From Miscanthus floridulus (taxonomy: Eukaryota; Streptophyta; Magnoliopsida; Poales; Poaceae), in contig NC_089598.1 of NCBI RefSeq assembly GCF_019320115.1, forward strand, positions 25,192,989 through 25,256,988: 64,000 bases of DNA. The letters are read 5' to 3'. Positions 59,798 to 64,000 of the stretch are shown piece after piece (position 1 is the stretch's first letter; each line of letters opens with the position of its first letter). The translations under genes and the position numbers were made by a program. The notes under the pieces were generated by a model. That model did no database searches, was not told where the DNA came from, and worked only from the letters and a program-made list of their open reading frames with translations.

Positions 59798-62133
59798 ATG
59801 TCGACTAATGCGAATGGAGCCTCCAATGCCCTCGGCATGGGACCCTCTGCTGGGTACAGTCTAATCTCTATGATTTCTGTACTTTGTGTTTTTACTGTAT
59901 TCACCAGTATGTCATCTCTGCATGCTGTAGTATTCATAAGAAATATACACATGCACATATATGTCGTCACAAACCTGCTGATGTTATTTTTCTGGATTAA
60001 ACTGATAATGAAATTGCCTAAATTTCTAATAATCCAAAAACCTAATGTTAGGTAATTTTCTGTCAGTGGTTTTGTTGCTGCTTTGAAGCCAAATAATTTT
60101 GATGGCAAGAATTTTATGATATGGCATGCCAAGATGGTATTGTGGTTGACTGCGATGAACTGCTTTCACGTTGCACAGGGGAAGCTTGAATAGTTTACTC
60201 CTGATGAGGAGAAAAAGTTCTTGGCTGCCGATAACCTGTTTTGAGGCGCCGTGATTAGTACACTTCATCCAAAGTATGAGAAGAACTACATATCTTGTGC
60301 ATCAGGCAAAGAGTTATGGGATGTTCTTGAGGCAAAGTTTGGGGTTTCTGATGCTGGCAGTGAGCTGTACCTTATGGAGCAGTTGTATGACTACAAATGG
60401 TTGAAAACCGTTTTATGGTCGAACAGGCTCATGAGATACAGGCGCTAGCAAATGAACTAGAACATTTTCCATGTTTGTTGCCCGACAAGTTTGTGGCCGG
60501 TGGTATAATCGCTAAGCTGCCACCCTCTTGGAGGGATTTTGCTACTTCTCTAAAACACAAGAGACAAGAGTTTAGCGTGGCTGAGCTTATTGGATCTCTT
60601 GATATTAAGGAGAGGGCGAGAGCAAAAGACAATCGTGGAAAAAGAGTTGAGTCTTCCGCCGCCAATATGGTGCAGAAGAAAAACTCATTTGCATCTCGTA
60701 ATAAAAAGAACATGCAAGAGAACAACAATGCAAAGCCTAAGCAAACTGCATAGTTTAAGAAGAAAAACAACAAGAAAGGTGGAGATTGCTTTGTTTGTGA
60801 GAGTGATGAGCATTGGGCAAGTACGTGCCCAGACCGCAAATATAAGCAAGAAAAGAAATCAGCAAACGTGGTCATTAGCGAGACTGGAGGAGAAACATCT
60901 GGGTATGGTAATTCTTTGCCCTTTGTTCTTTCAGTTTATCTTTCACCTGAGTGGTGGATGGACATCGGTGCTAATATTCATGTGTGTGCTAATGTTTCTT
61001 TGTTTATTTCCTATCAGGCCGGCAGGAGTGGAGCCTTGCTGATGGGAAACGGTTTGCATGCGCGTGTTCTTGGTGCTGGTACGGTTATTCTGAAGTTTAC
61101 TTCAGGAAAGACGATGCTATTAAAGAACGTGCAACATGTCCCCTCCATCAAAAAGAACCTTGTTAGCGCTTCTTAGATGTGTCGCGATGGCTTTAAAATT
61201 GTGCTTGAGTCCAATAAATATGTTGTGTCGAGACATGAAACATTTGTTGGAAAAGGTTATGATTGCGGAGGCTTGTTCCGCTTATCTTTGCTTGATGATG
61301 TGTGTAATAAAGTGGTGAACAATGTTAATGTTTCGGATGAGTCGAATATATGGCATTCACGACTTTGTCACATTAATTTTGGCTGTCTCACGCGGCTTGC
61401 AAATCTGAATTTAATCCCAAAATTTAACTTAGTCAAAGATTCTAAGTGCCAAGTGTGTGTGCAATCTAAGCAACTGTGCAAGCCTCACAAGGCTGCTAAG
61501 GCGAGGAACTTGGCACTATTAGAACTCGTTCATTCTGATTTATGCAAAATGAATGACGAATTGACTAAAGGCGGTAGACGATACTTCATGACATTTATAG
61601 ACGATTGCACTAGATTTTGCTACGTGTATTTGCTGAAAACAAAAGATGAAGCGTTGCATTATTTTAAGGTCTATAAAGCTGAGGTAGAAAATCAACTTGA
61701 GAAGAAAATCAAGCGTTTGTGGTCCGATCGCGGAGGAGAATATTTCTCAAATGAATTTTCTGAGTTTTGCGCGGTGCATGGAATTATTCATTAGAGGACG
61801 CCACCATACTCACCACAGTCCAATGGAATTGTAGAGAGAAAGAACCGCACTCTAACTGATTTGGTTAATGCCATGTTGGAGACTGTGGGACTATCTAAGG
61901 AATGGTGGGGTGCGGCTATATTGACAGCGTGTCATGTCCTGAATAGAGTGCCCACAAAGAACAAAGAAATCACACCATTCGAGGAATGAGAGAAGAAGAG
62001 ATTAAATCTCTCTTACCTGTGAACTTGGGGTTGTTTGGCAAAGGTGAATGTGCCAATAAACAAAAAGCGAAAGCTTGGACCAAAGACTGTTGATGGTGTC
62101 TTTCTTGGTTATGCTATTCACAGCATGGGTTAT
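59798..62133 (+). pseudogene. Copia gag-pol, 5' two-thirds, broken, with probable gag intron
   Basis: ATG 59798 opens gag (59798-59853), then a GT-AG intron (59854-60066), then gag proper from 60067 (GFVAALKPNNFDGKNFMIW). Stops at 60191 and 60242 and a one-base deletion near 60396 break it. It is then open except for stops at 60751, 61174, 61792, 61987 and one near 62020. Landmarks: CCHC knuckle CFVCESDEHWASTC (about 60790), protease region with WWMDIGAN (normally DTGA) near 60960, pre-integrase WHSRLCH and CQVCVQ, integrase HSDLCK, WSDRGGEYF and NGIVERKN. It ends at 62133, where another LTR is inserted. Reverse transcriptase is not in the window. Confidence 0.85.
59854..60066 (+). other. probable intron within Copia gag
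   Basis: Codons run TCT GCT GG / GTACAG...TTTCTGTCAG / T GGT TTT GTT, rejoining Gly-Gly-Phe-Val in frame. The 213-nt segment is T-rich with stops in the gag frame. The gag downstream matches the family with no gap at this point. Confidence 0.6.
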
Positions 62134-63037
62134 TGAAAGTGCATCTAGCCCTTTAGTGAGTTTTGGATGATTGAATGACAACACGATTAAAGGTCTAACA
62201 TGTTTGCTAAGTGTTAGACAGGAAATTGATTATCTCACAGATACTTGATGAAATTGTATAAAGCCAAAAATGATGTATTGTTGTATAAACAATCTAGTTC
62301 AAGCATAAGACAACAATGCAAATGGAATTCATGCAAAGGCTTATTTATTGTGGGATTTCAATGATCTATGTGAAAGCAAGCACGATAAAAGTTAATTAAT
62401 GAGACATAAGGGATTGCATATGGAATGGTCTCATATTTGAAGCTTGCTAAATTGAAAAGAAAAAGACAACAATACAAATGAATGGATGATTCAACACAAG
62501 ATGTGACTTGATGGCTTAAGATGGTGAAGATAGCAAGGAAAGGCTTCGAGGTACTAAGGAAGGGTGAAGGGCAAGCGACGGCTTGGCGGCCGAAGAACCT
62601 AGCTAGGGTGAAGAAGGAAGTACTTGCATTTAGTTGAGGTACTAATCAAGCTGCGATAGTCATATTGATGTGGAGGATCAAACCTATATTAGACAAAGCG
62701 TTGGAAGTGACTTGATGCATTTGGAGTTATTCATATTTGATGAATGGAATCAAGTCACGTGCTCAAGATGGCTATGCTCAAGTGAAAAGATCAATATCAA
62801 CATGATTGGCACCCTCACTTGATGAAGATTGGAAAACACGGCTTCGGTTCAAAGAGATCAACTCAAAAGGTTTAATTTCCTTATACTTTTAAATTTGAGT
62901 TAATAGGAATGCCGTACTATTAAGAGGGATGCAAGTTTAGGTGGTCTGAGGAAGATAGAGTGCTCAAGCATAATAACTAAATCAATAATGAGACACTCTA
63001 GCACTTCACGAGCACATAGAATAATTTTCTGTGACTG

Positions 63038-63425
63038 TCGGTGTCGGAAGTCCCGACGTAAGCCGGAACTCCCGACAGTCGGAAGTCATGACTCTTGCCG
63101 GAAGTGCTGACTCTCAGTCACAGCCTGCGCGGTGACTGTGGACGTCGGAAGTCCCAACGTGTGTCGGAACTCCCGACAGTCGGAAGTCCCGACGTGTGTC
63201 GGAAGTCCCGACAGTCAGAAGTCCCGGCCTCAGCGGTGTTGGCTGTTTGATTAACTGTGCCCGTCGGAAGTCCCGACGTACGTCGGAAGTGATGACCGTC
63301 GGAAGTCCCGACGTTTGTCAGAAGTTCCGACACTGACTTGCACACACGGACTTCTGACCTGTTGTGAACAGTGTTTTCTTCATACGTCGGAAGTCCCGGG
63401 ATCTGCGTCGGAACTTCCGACGTAG
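63038..63425. repeat. array of about 15 GTCGGAAGTCCCGAC units
   Basis: I count about 15 copies or close variants of a 15-mer, spaced irregularly (adjacent to about 60 apart). Many are followed by GT, and several read GTCGGAACTCCCGAC or GTCGGAACTTCCGAC. The unit is near-palindromic about its centre. It lies inside the LTR, upstream of a TATAAATACC box at 63456. Confidence 0.9.
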
Positions 63426-63455
63426 ATCTGAACGGTTTGATTTTCACTTGGGGTA

Positions 63456-63465
63456 TAAATACCCC
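63456..63465 (+). promoter_or_regulatory. probable TATA box of the LTR promoter
   Basis: TATAAATACCCCTCTCC follows the 15-mer array by 30 bases, in a position fitting an LTR promoter with the array as upstream region. The start site is presumably 25-35 bases downstream. Confidence 0.5.
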
Positions 63466-64000
63466 TCTCCTCACTTCTAACCGTTGCCCACTCATTTTCA
63501 TTGCGACAAACACTCGGCCAAACAGCCCCCAAGCATTCTAGGCTCCCCTCTCTTCACTCCCTTACTTCCAACTTTGATTCCTAAAGGGTTTGAGTGATTG
63601 GAGAGTGGATTGAGTGAGAAAAACACTTGGAGCAAGCTTGAGCACTTGATTTCTTCGTCAAGCCGGTTTGATTTGCATTTGTTACTCTTGGGGATTTTCC
63701 CCTAGCCGGCGAGGCGTCGCCCAAGAGCTTCCATCTTGTGGAAGAGCCTTGGGAAGTTTGTATTACCCTTGTTTTCTAGTGAAGAAACTCAAGTGACCTT
63801 TGTGGTATCCTTGAGTGAGGCAAGGAGGTGGAAGAGACTCCGACCTAAGTGGTCACCTCAACAACGAGGACGTAGGAGCTCCTTTGTGGGGCTGCCGAAC
63901 CTCGGGATAAATTATTGTCTCCCACGTGCTTGTTGTTGTTGTGATTTGTTCGAAATTACATGTATTTGGTTGGCTTCCTCTCTCTAGCTATTTCTTAGGT

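Larger units (their letters stand above)
62134..64000 (+). repeat. Copia LTR inserted in the pol above, continuing past the window
   Basis: It starts TGAAAGTGCATCTAGCCC in the middle of the integrase/linker frame. The style (a stretch on animals of GATTGAATGACAACAC, a GTACTATTAAGAGGG box at 62918, and a short-motif array) parallels the SIRE-like LTRs at 3330 and 30949 but the sequence differs. Its 3' end is outside the window. Confidence 0.7.

Overview
This is plant nuclear DNA, almost certainly from a panicoid grass (sorghum, sugarcane, Miscanthus or maize type). The signs are split genes with GT-AG introns and GC-rich first exons, small gene islands among nested LTR retrotransposons, Stowaway-type and other MITEs, and a SINE resembling the grass Au SINE. 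I cannot name the species from sequence alone. No bacterial-style operons, CRISPR arrays, rRNA genes or tRNA genes were seen.

Layout. Bases 1-5.4 kb hold a decayed Mutator-like (MULE) transposase fragment and an old LTR split by a reverse-oriented 1.93 kb solo Copia LTR (3330-5260). A complete seven-exon gene for plastid beta-ketoacyl-ACP synthase I (KAS I) lies at 6914-10803. From about 12.2 to 37.8 kb is a retrotransposon nest. It holds LTR fragments, the 3' end of a forward Athila-like Gypsy element (about 15.7-19.4 kb), and a gutted reverse Gypsy gag-protease element (19.4-22.5 kb). The LTR of that last element was hit by a second, reverse Athila-like element (22830-33243 to 34733, target duplication GTGCC), which in turn carries a 5'-truncated SIRE-like Copia element (to 32888).

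From 38.2 to 55.4 kb is a gene island: a COP1-interacting-protein-7-like gene (38992-42168), a MULE-transposase-derived gene that has lost its catalytic core but keeps zinc-binding domains in one spliced frame (43972-46078), a MITE/SINE-rich spacer, the nucleolar GTPase gene NOG1 (minus, 49530-51539, with a leader intron) and, divergently, a mitochondrial adrenodoxin-like ferredoxin gene (52885-55359). The last two share a short promoter carrying four Site II (TGGGCY) motifs. From 55.4 kb to the end there is spacer DNA, a 348-bp tandem duplication, a decayed Copia element whose gag carries a probable intron (59798-62133), and a further LTR inserted into it at 62134. That LTR runs off the window and contains about 15 copies of a near-palindromic 15-mer.

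The host genes are housekeeping: plastid fatty-acid elongation (KAS I), 60S ribosome biogenesis (NOG1) and mitochondrial electron transfer (ferredoxin). They do not form a pathway. The most unusual locus is the catalytic-domain-less MULE gene, in which a 66-nt segment can be read as an in-frame intron or as a hydrophobic, membrane-type helix.
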